From assembly GCA_036985755.1 (NCBI GenBank), contig BTQG01000057.1, positions 1 to 14,900 of the forward strand: 14,900 nt of DNA, in the 5' to 3' direction. Both the position numbers and the translations under genes were made by a program. The stretch is from JACZST01 sp036985755. Lineage in GTDB: Bacteria; Actinomycetota; Acidimicrobiia; Spongiisociales; UBA5794. The notes under the pieces were generated by a model. That model had not been told where the DNA came from. It was given only the letters and a program-made list of their open reading frames with translations, and searched no databases. Positions 1 through 7,090 of the stretch are shown one piece after another; position 1 is the first letter of the stretch; every line of letters starts with the position of its first letter.

Positions 1-2486
1 CGCACCTCGAGGGCGAGGGCGAGCTGGGAGAAGATCAGAGTCGTGAACAGGATCGTCTGCCACGCGGGATCGTCCAGGTTCCAGGCGACCACGCCGACGA
101 TCAGCGATAGGGCGGCCATCAGCGTCCCGAAGCCGCCGATGTAGGGCACGACTCCCCCACCGAAGATCGTTTCTGTTGCGGGTCGCGGTGGACGCTCCAT
201 GACGTCTTCTTCCGCCGGCTCGACACCGAGGGCAAGGGCGGGCAGGCCGTCGGTCACCAGGTTCATCCACAGGATCTGCAGCGGCAGCAGCGGGATGGGC
301 AGCCCGAGGAAGGGCCCGATGATCATGACGGCGAGCTCGGAGGCGTTGCAGGTCAGCAGGTACTTGACGAACTTGCGGATGTTGTCGTAGATGACGCGGC
401 CCTCTTCGACGGCGGCGACGATCGTTGCGAAATTGTCGTCGAGCAGCACCATGTCCGACGCTTGTTTGGCCACATCGGTACCGGTGATGCCCATCGCCAC
501 CCCGATGTCCGCCTGTTTGAGGGCGGGGGCATCGTTGACCCCGTCGCCGGTCATCGCGGTCGGGGCCCCGTCGGCGCGATAGGCGGCGATCAGACGCAGT
601 TTGTGCTGTGGAGACACTCTGGCGAAGACCGAGGTCGACCGGGCGGCGCGGCGCAGCTCCTCATCGTCCATCGCATCGATGTCGGCGCCGATGACGAACG
701 TGTCGTCGTTGCTGATTCCAACCTGCTGGGCGATGTGGCGCGCCGTCAGCGGATGGTCTCCTGTGATCATCACCGCTCGGATCCCAGCCGCCTTTGCCCT
801 CGCCACCGCCGGTGCCACCTCGGGACGGGCAGGGTCCATCAGGCCGAACAGGCCGGTGAACACCAGGTCGTGCTCGGCGCTCTCGATGCTCGGCCGATCA
901 TCGCTGCCTCGCACCGCGGTCGCCAGGACCCTGGTGCCCTTCGCCGCCAGGTCCTCTGCGGCGTCGAGGATCCGTCTCCGCCACACATCGGTGAGCGCCT
1001 CGACACGTTCTTCGACGAGCACCCGGGTGCTGTGTTCGAGCACGGTCTCGACGGCCCCCTTGGTGAAGATGGCGAAGCCGACGCCGCCGCCGGTAACCGA
1101 AACCAGGGCGCCGAGTGACTCGGGTACGGCGTCGATCCTGTGCACCGTCGTCATCCGCTTGCGCATGGAGTCGAATGGGATCTCGTCGACCCTCGGGAAG
1201 CTGCTCTCCAGCTCCGGCTTCGACATCCCGAACTCAGCGGCGGCAACGACCAGAGCGGTCTCGGTCGGGTCCCCGATGGCGGTGATGTCATCTCCTGTCG
1301 ATAGGGCTGCGTCGTTGCTGAGCGCCCCTGCGAGCAGCGTCGCCTGCAGGCTCGGGGCCACACCACCACTTGCCACCTCGTCGATCTGGAATGGTCCATG
1401 AGTGGCGCCGGACAGCTCGAGCCGTCGGTTGGCGACGTCGAGGACCGTCACCGTCATCCTGTTCTCGGTCAGGGTTCCTGTCTTGTCCGAGGCGATCACC
1501 GATACCGAGCCGAGGGTTTCGACCGCGGGCAAGGTCCGGATCAGCGCCCGACGAGCCAGCATCCGTTGTGCCCCGAGGGAGAGGGCGATGGTGACAACCG
1601 CAGGCATCGCCTCGGGGATGGCGGCCACGGCCAGGCTCACCGAGGTGAGCAGCATGACCTCGACGGGCTCACCCCTCGCCACCCCGATGGCAAACACGGC
1701 GGCGACGATGACGAGGGCGACACCGGCGAGGATCTTCGCCAATTGATCGAGACGCTGCTGTAGCGGCGTTCGTTCCTCTTCGATCGTCTGGATGAGGTCG
1801 GCGATCGTGCCCAGCTCGGTGGCCATCCCGGTTCCGGTCACCATCAGGAGACCGCGCCCCTTGGTGACGGTCGTGCCCATGTAGGCGACGTTGTGGCGGT
1901 CTGCCATCGCCCGGGTGTCGGTGTAGACCAGGAAGGCGTCTTTCGCCACCGGCGCCGACTCGCCGGTGAGCGGCGCCTCCTCCACCTCCAGGTTCACCGA
2001 CTCCACCAGCCGCCCATCGGCAGGGATCACGTTTCCGGTTTCGATGACGACCATGTCGCCGGGAACGAGCGCGATCGCCGATATCACGATGGCCTCACCG
2101 CCGCGGATGACGGTGACTTCGGGCACAGCCATTCGCTTCAGGGCGGCGAGGGCTTCCTCCGCCTTGGACTCCTGGACGTAACCCATCGCAGCGTTGAGCA
2201 CGATGATGGCGAGGATGGCCACCATCTCGATCCAGTCATCCAGAAACGCTGAGATAACCGCGGCCGCCACCAGAATCACGGTGAACAAGTCGCGGAACTG
2301 GGCGAGGAAGATCTGCCACCGCGACCGTCCGCCCCGCTGCTCGAGCTCGTTTGGCCCGAATTCAACCAGCCGGGCCCGTACCTGCTCGGGGGTGAGGCCG
2401 CGCCTGCCCGATCCAAGTCGTTCGGTCACCTCGGCTGCGTCGAGCTGATACCAGTTGATGGCTTCGGTCGTTGTCTCCGCGGTCAT
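1..2486 (-). CDS. Cation-transporting P-type ATPase, type IIA (Ca2+-like), C-terminus cut by window edge
   Basis: An ATP-driven membrane ion pump, most likely exporting Ca2+. The reading frame is open from the ATG at 2486-2484 to the left edge, giving 828 residues without a stop. Seen in order: a cation-ATPase N-terminal region beginning INWYQLDAAEV; M1/M2 around residues 66-104; the actuator motif TGES at 174-177; PEAMP in M4 at 291-295; the phosphorylation motif DKTGTLT with D334; the nucleotide-domain KGA motif with K476; and TGDGVNDAP with D648. The M5 stretch CNASELAV and the M6 stretch NLVTDGLPALALG keep the Asn, Glu, Asn, Thr and Asp that bind Ca2+ in SERCA, and the M4 Glu is present, so Ca2+ is favoured over Mg2+ or Na+. 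The last part (about M8 to M10) lies outside the window. No good ribosome binding site precedes the ATG. The gene lies 84 bp behind the amidohydrolase on the same strand, with a heptamer array between them. Confidence 0.93.
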   Translation of the reverse strand, partial: MTAETTTEAINWYQLDAAEVTERLGSGRRGLTPEQVRARLVEFGPNELEQRGGRSRWQIFLAQFRDLFTVILVAAAVISAFLDDWIEMVAILAIIVLNAAMGYVQESKAEEALAALKRMAVPEVTVIRGGEAIVISAIALVPGDMVVIETGNVIPADGRLVESVNLEVEEAPLTGESAPVAKDAFLVYTDTRAMADRHNVAYMGTTVTKGRGLLMVTGTGMATELGTIADLIQTIEEERTPLQQRLDQLAKILAGVALVIVAAVFAIGVARGEPVEVMLLTSVSLAVAAIPEAMPAVVTIALSLGAQRMLARRALIRTLPAVETLGSVSVIASDKTGTLTENRMTVTVLDVANRRLELSGATHGPFQIDEVASGGVAPSLQATLLAGALSNDAALSTGDDITAIGDPTETALVVAAAEFGMSKPELESSFPRVDEIPFDSMRKRMTTVHRIDAVPESLGALVSVTGGGVGFAIFTKGAVETVLEHSTRVLVEERVEALTDVWRRRILDAAEDLAAKGTRVLATAVRGSDDRPSIESAEHDLVFTGLFGLMDPARPEVAPAVARAKAAGIRAVMITGDHPLTARHIAQQVGISNDDTFVIGADIDAMDDEELRRAARSTSVFARVSPQHKLRLIAAYRADGAPTAMTGDGVNDAPALKQADIGVAMGITGTDVAKQASDMVLLDDNFATIVAAVEEGRVIYDNIRKFVKYLLTCNASELAVMIIGPFLGLPIPLLPLQILWMNLVTDGLPALALGVEPAEEDVMERPPRPATETIFGGGVVPYIGGFGTLMAALSLIVGVVAWNLDDPAWQTILFTTLIFSQLALALEV

Positions 2487-2493
2487 AACGGGC

Positions 2494-2578
2494 AGTCTCA
2501 AGTCGCAAGTCACAAGTCGCAAGTCGCAAGTCGCAAGTCCTCCTGCGTCTTGCGTCTTGGGTCTTACGACTCACAGCT
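2494..2578. repeat. Heptamer tandem array (AGTCGCA / TGCGTCT units)
   Basis: Read on the + strand, 2494-2535 holds six full 7-base units: AGTCTCA, AGTCGCA, AGTCACA, then AGTCGCA three times. A partial AGTC follows at 2536-2539. After a short CTCC interruption a second run begins at 2544: TGCGTCT, TGCGTCT, TGGGTCT, TACGACT, CACAGCT. The array covers the whole gap between the amidohydrolase stop codon (2571-2573) and the ATPase start and reaches just into the amidohydrolase end. On the - strand the two runs are near complements of each other (AAGACGC units against GACTTGC units), so the transcript could fold into a long hairpin with about one mismatch per unit. The strand is left open because the function is unknown. 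Confidence 0.85.
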
Positions 2579-3713
2579 CTCCCCATCGATCACCTTGCGC
2601 CAGGTCGATGATCGTCCACGCCATGCCGAGGGCACCGTCGCGGATGGCCGCCTCGCCGTCGGGTGTCAGCGTGTGGGCGGCGAACTCGCGCTGGTGGTTG
2701 GTGGCGGGCTCGGCGTGGATCGACAGCATCGGGTGCAGCGATGGGACCTCGTAGGAGACGTTGCCCATGTCCGTCGAGCCGGCCATCGCCGGGTCGAAGT
2801 CGGTCCCACGCAGCATCGGGCGGCCGAGTGCGTCCGAGTTCGCTACGTACAGCTCGGCCATGACCCGGTTTGGCACGATGTCGGTGTAGGGATGGCCGAT
2901 CGGCTTGATCTCGACCCGGCACCCGGTGGCAAGGGCCGCGGCATCGAAACAGGCGACAACCTTGGCGTACACCTCGTCGAGCCGCTCCTTGGTCAGTGCC
3001 CGCACGTACCAGGCCAGCGACGTGTGCTCGGGGATGACGTTGGGAGCGCCGCCCCCGTAGGTGATGACCCCATGGGTCTTATCTGTGGGATACAGCGACT
3101 GGCGCAAGGTGGACACGTTGACATAGGCCTGCACCGCGGCGTCGAGGGCGTTGATGCCAAGCTGCGGCTCCGACGAGGCATGGGACGCCTTGCCGTAGAA
3201 GTCCACGGAGATGTGATTGATGGCGAGAAACTGACGGTCGGCGACGTCGTCGTTCGAGGGGTGGACCATGATCGAAGCCGCTGCATCGGAGAAGGCCCCT
3301 GCGTTGATCAGATCGACCTTTCCCCCGTGCATTTCCTCGGCCGGCGTGCCAAGCACGGTGACCCTGATTCCAAGCTCGTCGGCAAGGGGAACGAGGGCCG
3401 CACCGGCACCGGCCGCCGCTGTCGCGATGATGTTGTGTCCGCAGGCGTGGCCAACCTCGGGCAGGGCGTCCAGCTCGCAGCAGATGACGACCTCCGGTCC
3501 GGACGAGCCGATTCTTGCGGCAAAAGCTGTGTCGAGGCCGTAGGCCGGGTACTCAACGTCGAAACCGTTGCCGGCGAGGAATGCGACCACCTTTGCCGAC
3601 GTCTCGTGCTCTTCGAAGGCCGTCTCCGGATGTTCATACATCCACCGGGAGATACCTTGCAGCTCCTCTTCCACGTCGTCGAAGGCCTGGCTCGCCACAT
3701 CTTTTGCGGCCAC
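2571..3713 (-). CDS. M20-family metallo-amidohydrolase (AbgB / PM20D2-like)
   Basis: A soluble zinc-type amidohydrolase of peptidase family M20, closest in look to the p-aminobenzoyl-glutamate hydrolase AbgB and PM20D2-like dipeptidases. The exact substrate cannot be read from the sequence. The protein has 380 residues, a normal length. Visible motifs: HPE at 28-30; ELDALPEVGHACGHN at 80-94 with C91 and H93 as metal ligands; GTPAEE at 122-127 with the catalytic and ligand glutamates; MVHP with H151; KASHASSEP at 176-184 in the dimerisation domain; GSTDMGNVSY at 312-321; and NHQREFA with H340. All expected catalytic positions are present, so the enzyme should be active. The start is GTG at 3713, chosen because AAAGGAG at 3721-3727 sits 7 bases before it. 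No signal peptide is seen. It is divergent from lgt and upstream of the ATPase gene on the same strand, possibly co-transcribed with it. Confidence 0.9.
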   Translation of the reverse strand: MAAKDVASQAFDDVEEELQGISRWMYEHPETAFEEHETSAKVVAFLAGNGFDVEYPAYGLDTAFAARIGSSGPEVVICCELDALPEVGHACGHNIIATAAAGAGAALVPLADELGIRVTVLGTPAEEMHGGKVDLINAGAFSDAAASIMVHPSNDDVADRQFLAINHISVDFYGKASHASSEPQLGINALDAAVQAYVNVSTLRQSLYPTDKTHGVITYGGGAPNVIPEHTSLAWYVRALTKERLDEVYAKVVACFDAAALATGCRVEIKPIGHPYTDIVPNRVMAELYVANSDALGRPMLRGTDFDPAMAGSTDMGNVSYEVPSLHPMLSIHAEPATNHQREFAAHTLTPDGEAAIRDGALGMAWTIIDLAQGDRWGEL

Positions 3714-3807
3714 CTTTGCCCTCCTTTCGTTGCTCGTTGGTAGCTGACAGAGAGGCTACTTGTCCGGCTGCCGGTTGGTGGCCGGCCATGAACACCTCCC
3801 CGCTCGA

Positions 3808-3835
3808 TTGAGTTGAGGTTTCATCGCCGTAGCAT
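3808..3835 (+). promoter_or_regulatory. Putative sigma-70-type promoter of lgt
   Basis: TTGAGT at 3808-3813 and TAGCAT at 3830-3835 are separated by 16 bases. They would start transcription near 3842, about 24 bases before the lgt ATG. The call rests on the two hexamers and their position only. Confidence 0.4.
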
Positions 3836-3865
3836 GGCGACCGAAAAACAGATAGGAAGGCGCCG

Positions 3866-4792
3866 ATGATCTCCATGTTGGGCTCGATCCCTTCGCCCCC
3901 GCAGAACACGCTTGATATCGGCCCGCTCACCATCTACTTCTACGGGATCCTGATCGCGATCGGGGTCATCGTCGCCGTCGTTGTGGCCAAACTTCGATAC
4001 GCCAGATTCGGTGGTGTGGCCGAGCTCGTCGAGAGGGTCTCGATCTGGGCGGTGATCATCGGGTTCCTCGGAGCGCGAACCGGCTACGTCATCACCCACT
4101 CTGGGAACTTCACGGACCGTCCGTGGGCGGTCCTGTTCATCTGGGAGGGTGGGCTTGCGTTGTACGGCGGGCTCATCGCCGGAGCGTTGGCCGCCATCTT
4201 CTTGATGCGTCGCTGGCGGGGGGATGTCTTCGCGTTCGGTGACGCCGTTGCCATCGGTGTCCCGCTCGCCCAGGTGATCGGGCGCTTCGGCAACTACTTC
4301 AACCAGGAGCTGTTCGGCAGGCCTTCGACGCTGCCGTGGGCGGTGGAGATCGACCCGGTCAACCGCCCCTTCCAGTATGCCGACTTCGCCACCTTCCACC
4401 CCACGTTCCTGTATGAGGCTTTGTGGAACCTGCTATTGACGGTGGGGGTCATCCTGTGGTTGGAGCGGAGGGGGAAACTGTTCAAGGGATCGTCGATCGC
4501 CCTCTACCTCGTGGTGTACGGCACGGGGCGCTTCCTCATGGAGTTGCTGCGCACCGACACCACGTTCCGCTTTGCCGGATTGAGCCGGAACGGCTGGGTG
4601 TCGATGCTGGCAGTGGCGGTCGGGCTGGTTGCCCTGTACTGGTTCCAGCATCGCGGCGAGACCCGGACCCTGGTAGGGCCTCCGTCGTTCCTGGCCCCCG
4701 GCGAGGCGACCGTGGATGTCGCCGTATCGACCGGCACCGAGCCAGAGGACGCCGAATTGCCCAGCGAGGAGACCGCACCGCCTCGCGAGTGA
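3866..4792 (+). CDS. lgt: Prolipoprotein diacylglyceryl transferase
   Basis: An integral membrane enzyme that moves a diacylglyceryl group from phosphatidylglycerol to the lipobox cysteine of prelipoproteins, the first step of lipoprotein maturation. The protein has 308 residues. Seen: an N-terminal LTIYFYGILIAIG membrane segment; WEGGLALYGGLIAG at 93-106; the Lgt signature GRFGNYFNQELFG at 139-151 with the essential Arg (R140) and Asn (N143); HPTFLYE at 178-184; and GRFLMELLRTD at 221-231. Y100 stands where E. coli Lgt has His103, a substitution common outside proteobacteria. After the last membrane segment (about 245-261) comes a charged tail rich in Pro and Glu (265-308) beyond the catalytic core. 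AGGAAGG at 3854-3860 lies 5 bases before the ATG and fixes the start. It is convergent with the SPFH gene. Confidence 0.96.
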   Translation: MISMLGSIPSPPQNTLDIGPLTIYFYGILIAIGVIVAVVVAKLRYARFGGVAELVERVSIWAVIIGFLGARTGYVITHSGNFTDRPWAVLFIWEGGLALYGGLIAGALAAIFLMRRWRGDVFAFGDAVAIGVPLAQVIGRFGNYFNQELFGRPSTLPWAVEIDPVNRPFQYADFATFHPTFLYEALWNLLLTVGVILWLERRGKLFKGSSIALYLVVYGTGRFLMELLRTDTTFRFAGLSRNGWVSMLAVAVGLVALYWFQHRGETRTLVGPPSFLAPGEATVDVAVSTGTEPEDAELPSEETAPPRE

Positions 4793-4798
4793 GCCTCG

Positions 4799-4825
4799 CG
4801 TCTCTCCCACCGCGTGGGAGAGACG
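4799..4825. terminator. Perfect hairpin between convergent lgt and the SPFH gene
   Basis: CGTCTCTCCCAC at 4799-4810 and GTGGGAGAGACG at 4814-4825 form a 12-bp perfect stem with a CGC loop. It starts 7 bases after the lgt stop and lies 21 bases beyond the stop codon of the gene on the other strand, the right place for a two-way terminator. There is no T-run on either side, so it is not a classical intrinsic terminator, as is common in high-GC genomes. Confidence 0.7.
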
Positions 4826-4845
4826 AAGACCTACGACCTTGCCTC

Positions 4846-5811
4846 CTACTCCTCCGGCGCGTCCGAGCGAAGCGCGGCGCTCGCTGTCCTTGTCGCCGCT
4901 CCATCCCCGGAGCCGTTGAACAGCTCGCCGATGGCGCCGAGCGACCCCAAGATGCCTGCGGTCTCGATGGGCAGGAACAGCTTGGTGGCCTGTCCGTCTG
5001 CGATTTCCGTAAGCGCCTCCAGGTACTTGATCGCGATCAGGTCCGGCGTCGGGTCGCCGTTGTGGATGGCGGCGAACACCCGCTCGACGGCCTGCCCTTC
5101 ACCTTCGGCGACGGTCAGTAGCTGGAACTTCTCGGCGTCGGCGACCTCCCTGATCGCCTGCGCCTGACCCTCGGCTTGCAGGATCTGGGACTGCTTGACG
5201 CCCTCTGCGCGAAGGATCTCGGAGCGTTTCTCGCCCTCGGCCTCGGTGACCACCGCACGGCGCTCCCGCTCCGCCTTCATCTGGCGATGCATCGCCTGGG
5301 TGACGTCGACCGGTGGATCGATGCGCTGGATCTCGACGCGGACGACACGGGTCCCCCACACATCGGTTGCCTCGTCGAGGATTGAGCGCAGCTCGGTGTT
5401 GATGACTTCGCGCGAGGTCAGCGCTGAATCGAGGTCCATGTCGCCTATGACGTTCCTCAGGTTGGTCTGGGCCAGCTTGGTGGCCGCCAGGATGAAGTGG
5501 GCGACGTTGTACTTCAGCTTCACCGGGTCGGTTGCCTGGTAGTAGACGACGGCGTCGACGGTCACCACCACGTTGTCCTTGGTGATGACTTCCTGGGGAG
5601 GCACGTCGACGACCTGCTCGCGCATGTCGACTTTCTGCATCCTCTCGATGAACGGCACGATCATGTTGAATCCCGGCCCCACCGTCTTGCGGTAGCGGCC
5701 GAATCGCTCGACCAGACCCTTCTCGTGTTGCTGGACGATCTTGATCGCCAGCGCCACATAAACGACCAGCAGGACGATGAAGGCGACTACTACGACTGCT
5801 GCGGCTTCCAT
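4846..5811 (-). CDS. SPFH/Band 7 (stomatin-like, QmcA-type) membrane protein
   Basis: A membrane-anchored scaffold of the SPFH family that forms oligomeric rings or microdomains. It is often linked to membrane protein quality control and usually paired with NfeD. The protein has 321 residues. Residues 3-25 form one N-terminal membrane anchor. The Band 7 domain starts at QQHEKGLVERFGRY (27-40) and includes GPGFNMIVPFIERM (45-58) and VVDVPPQEVITKDNV (67-81). Residues 178-245 are Ala/Glu/Arg-rich repeated helices (AEGEKRSEILRAEGVKQSQ and on), the usual coiled coil. A hydrophobic FLPIE and Gly-rich tail follows. GAGAGG precedes the ATG by about 9 bases. It is the last gene of the PadR operon, 30 bp behind the NfeD gene, and that pairing supports the assignment. 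Confidence 0.93.
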   Translation of the reverse strand: MEAAAVVVVAFIVLLVVYVALAIKIVQQHEKGLVERFGRYRKTVGPGFNMIVPFIERMQKVDMREQVVDVPPQEVITKDNVVVTVDAVVYYQATDPVKLKYNVAHFILAATKLAQTNLRNVIGDMDLDSALTSREVINTELRSILDEATDVWGTRVVRVEIQRIDPPVDVTQAMHRQMKAERERRAVVTEAEGEKRSEILRAEGVKQSQILQAEGQAQAIREVADAEKFQLLTVAEGEGQAVERVFAAIHNGDPTPDLIAIKYLEALTEIADGQATKLFLPIETAGILGSLGAIGELFNGSGDGAATRTASAALRSDAPEE

Positions 5812-5841
5812 CTCAATTCCTCTCTCTCGACAACTTCTGCA

Positions 5842-6291
5842 TCACGTTCCCGCCGAAATGGGCTCGACGACGAGCCGGGTGCCTCGCACCTCGGTGATCA
5901 CGACTTCCTCACCGATGGGAATCTCCTCATCCCGGTCGGTGGTCGCCCGCCATTGCTCGGTATCCATCCGCACACTTCCGGTTCCTTCGAGGCGGTTGAT
6001 CGACTCGAGCACGACGGCGTGTTTGCCCTGGAAGCGGCCCGCACCAGCCGGTTCTGGGCCGTCGCGCTGTTCTTGTTTGGCAAAACGCTGCAACACCGCA
6101 AGGAATACCACCGATATCACGACGAAGGTCACCAACTGGAGAGCAACGCCAACCCCGAGGAAGGCGAGGATGGCGGCGGCGGCGGCGCCGACGGCGAATG
6201 GAAGCAGGAAGAACCCTGCGGTGAGAAGCTCACCGATGCCGAGGACGACGGCAATCCCGACCCAAATCCACTGCCACTGATCAGTGTCCAT
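5842..6291 (-). CDS. Possible separate NfeD product from an internal start
   Basis: Within the fusion frame, ATG at 6291-6289 begins a 149-residue protein (MDTDQWQWIWVGIAVVLGIGELL) of the usual length and start for short NfeD proteins. AAGGGAG at 6297-6303 lies 5 bases before it, a good ribosome binding site. This suggests that NfeD can be made on its own, with or without the longer fusion. No stop codon separates the two parts. Which product is made in the cell is inference. Confidence 0.55.
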   Translation of the reverse strand: MDTDQWQWIWVGIAVVLGIGELLTAGFFLLPFAVGAAAAAILAFLGVGVALQLVTFVVISVVFLAVLQRFAKQEQRDGPEPAGAGRFQGKHAVVLESINRLEGTGSVRMDTEQWRATTDRDEEIPIGEEVVITEVRGTRLVVEPISAGT

Positions 6292-6621
6292 CGTATCTCC
6301 CTTCGGTGCCAGTACGGCCATCACCGCGAAGGCGACCGCCAATGTTCCCATGGTCAACCAGATCCAGGTCGATGCGGACGACGAAGAGGTGGCGGGACCC
6401 CGCTGCTCGAGCGACTCGCCGGAAATCGCAGCCCACTCCGCGGCAAAGGAATTGAGATCGGTGCCCACGACGGCGTCGACGGGTTTCCCTGCGCTTGCGG
6501 CCGCGTCGAGGTGGGCGTGAAGCTCAGTTCGCATGTCGGCGATGGTCTGATCGGGCACCCCGCTGGCCTCCCAGACGCGGGTGCAGCCGGAGAGGACCTG
6601 TTCGATCGTGCGGTCAGTCAT
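5842..6621 (-). CDS. HAAS-like (DUF1700-type) domain fused to NfeD
   Basis: One open frame of 259 residues joins two normally separate proteins. Residues 1-70 (MTDRTIEQVLSG, then DMRTELHAHLDAAASAGKPVDAVVGTDLNSFAAEWA) look like the HAAS/DUF1700 helical domain found in membrane partners of PadR regulators. One membrane segment follows at about 86-105. From M111 the sequence is a typical short NfeD: hydrophobic helices through about residue 180, then a C-terminal OB-fold (GSVRMDTEQWRATT, IPIGEEVVITEVRGTRLVVEP). NfeD proteins work with SPFH proteins, and one is encoded directly downstream. The start at 6621 is chosen because GGAGGTG lies about 7 bases before it; a further in-frame ATG at 6636 sits inside that site. 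The start overlaps the PadR stop by 8 bp, implying coupled translation. Confidence 0.8.
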   Translation of the reverse strand: MTDRTIEQVLSGCTRVWEASGVPDQTIADMRTELHAHLDAAASAGKPVDAVVGTDLNSFAAEWAAISGESLEQRGPATSSSSASTWIWLTMGTLAVAFAVMAVLAPKGDTMDTDQWQWIWVGIAVVLGIGELLTAGFFLLPFAVGAAAAAILAFLGVGVALQLVTFVVISVVFLAVLQRFAKQEQRDGPEPAGAGRFQGKHAVVLESINRLEGTGSVRMDTEQWRATTDRDEEIPIGEEVVITEVRGTRLVVEPISAGT

Positions 6622-6952
6622 CGTCAACACCTCCACTCAATACCGACATCACACCGGTGCTCAGTGCCACCCACTCCCCGGTCCACCGTTCGAGGTGGGA
6701 CTGTCCGTCTGCAGCGATCCGGTAATACTTCCTCGGAGGACCGCTCCCGTCGGCTTCAACGAAGTATCCCTCCACCATCCCGGTCTTCTGCAGCCGGGAC
6801 AACGCCGGGTAGATGCTGCCTTCGCTGACCAGATGCAAGCCGCGCTCCTCCAGTTTTGCAGCCATCTCGTAGCCGTAACTCGGCTCCTCGGCGATCAGCG
6901 ACAACAGGCACATATCGAGCACGCCCTTGAGCAGCTGCGAGCTGTGATCCAC
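6614..6952 (-). CDS. PadR-family transcriptional regulator
   Basis: A small winged-helix DNA-binding regulator of 112 residues, a short PadR type. Seen: LLKGVLDMCLLSLIAEEPSYGYEMAAKLEERG (residues 8-39) and EGSIYPALSRLQKTGMVEGYF (44-64), the helix-turn-helix and recognition helix of PadR, then the wing GPPRKYYRIAADG (71-83). The start is GTG at 6952, picked because GGAGG lies 6 bases upstream and the protein then begins right before the conserved QLLKG. The same frame stays open far upstream but shows no family match there. Its stop overlaps the next gene by 8 bp. PadR genes paired with HAAS-domain membrane protein genes are a known arrangement and commonly self-repress. Confidence 0.92.
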   Translation of the reverse strand: MDHSSQLLKGVLDMCLLSLIAEEPSYGYEMAAKLEERGLHLVSEGSIYPALSRLQKTGMVEGYFVEADGSGPPRKYYRIAADGQSHLERWTGEWVALSTGVMSVLSGGVDDD

Positions 6953-7012
6953 ATCGACCCTCCGCGCGGAGACCGGGTGCGTCTCCTGGGTTTTCCTATA
7001 TATCTTGCCACA

Positions 7013-7024
7013 CATGATATCATG
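7013..7024. promoter_or_regulatory. Perfect palindrome CATGATATCATG, putative PadR operator
   Basis: A 12-base perfect palindrome lies in the 138-bp gap between the divergent PadR and DUF4230 genes. A second AT-rich stretch, TATATATC, lies 8 to 15 bases to its left. Several PadR proteins bind AT-rich inverted repeats in their own promoters, so this is the best operator candidate here. The TATCAT and TATATA parts could also be -10 elements. No binding data can be read from sequence. Confidence 0.45.
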
Positions 7025-7090
7025 GAATGCCAGCGACGGCAAGTGCCATAACTCGAGGTGTAGATACCCTCCACCGCAGGAGGTACCACC

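Noticed and set aside
462..1763. Several + strand open frames opposite the P-type ATPase
   Set aside because: Shadows; the - strand frame carries DKTGTLT, TGES and TGDGVNDAP in order.
2494..2578. CRISPR-like repeat array
   Set aside because: The units are 7 bases with no spacers and there are no cas genes; this is a tandem array.
2550..3743. A long + strand open frame of 397 codons opposite the amidohydrolase
   Set aside because: It is the antisense shadow of a clear M20 protein; its translation has no recognisable motif.
5497..6828. A + strand open frame of 443 codons opposite the SPFH and NfeD genes
   Set aside because: His/Asp/Arg-rich translation typical of the antisense strand of high-GC genes; both genes beneath it are well supported.
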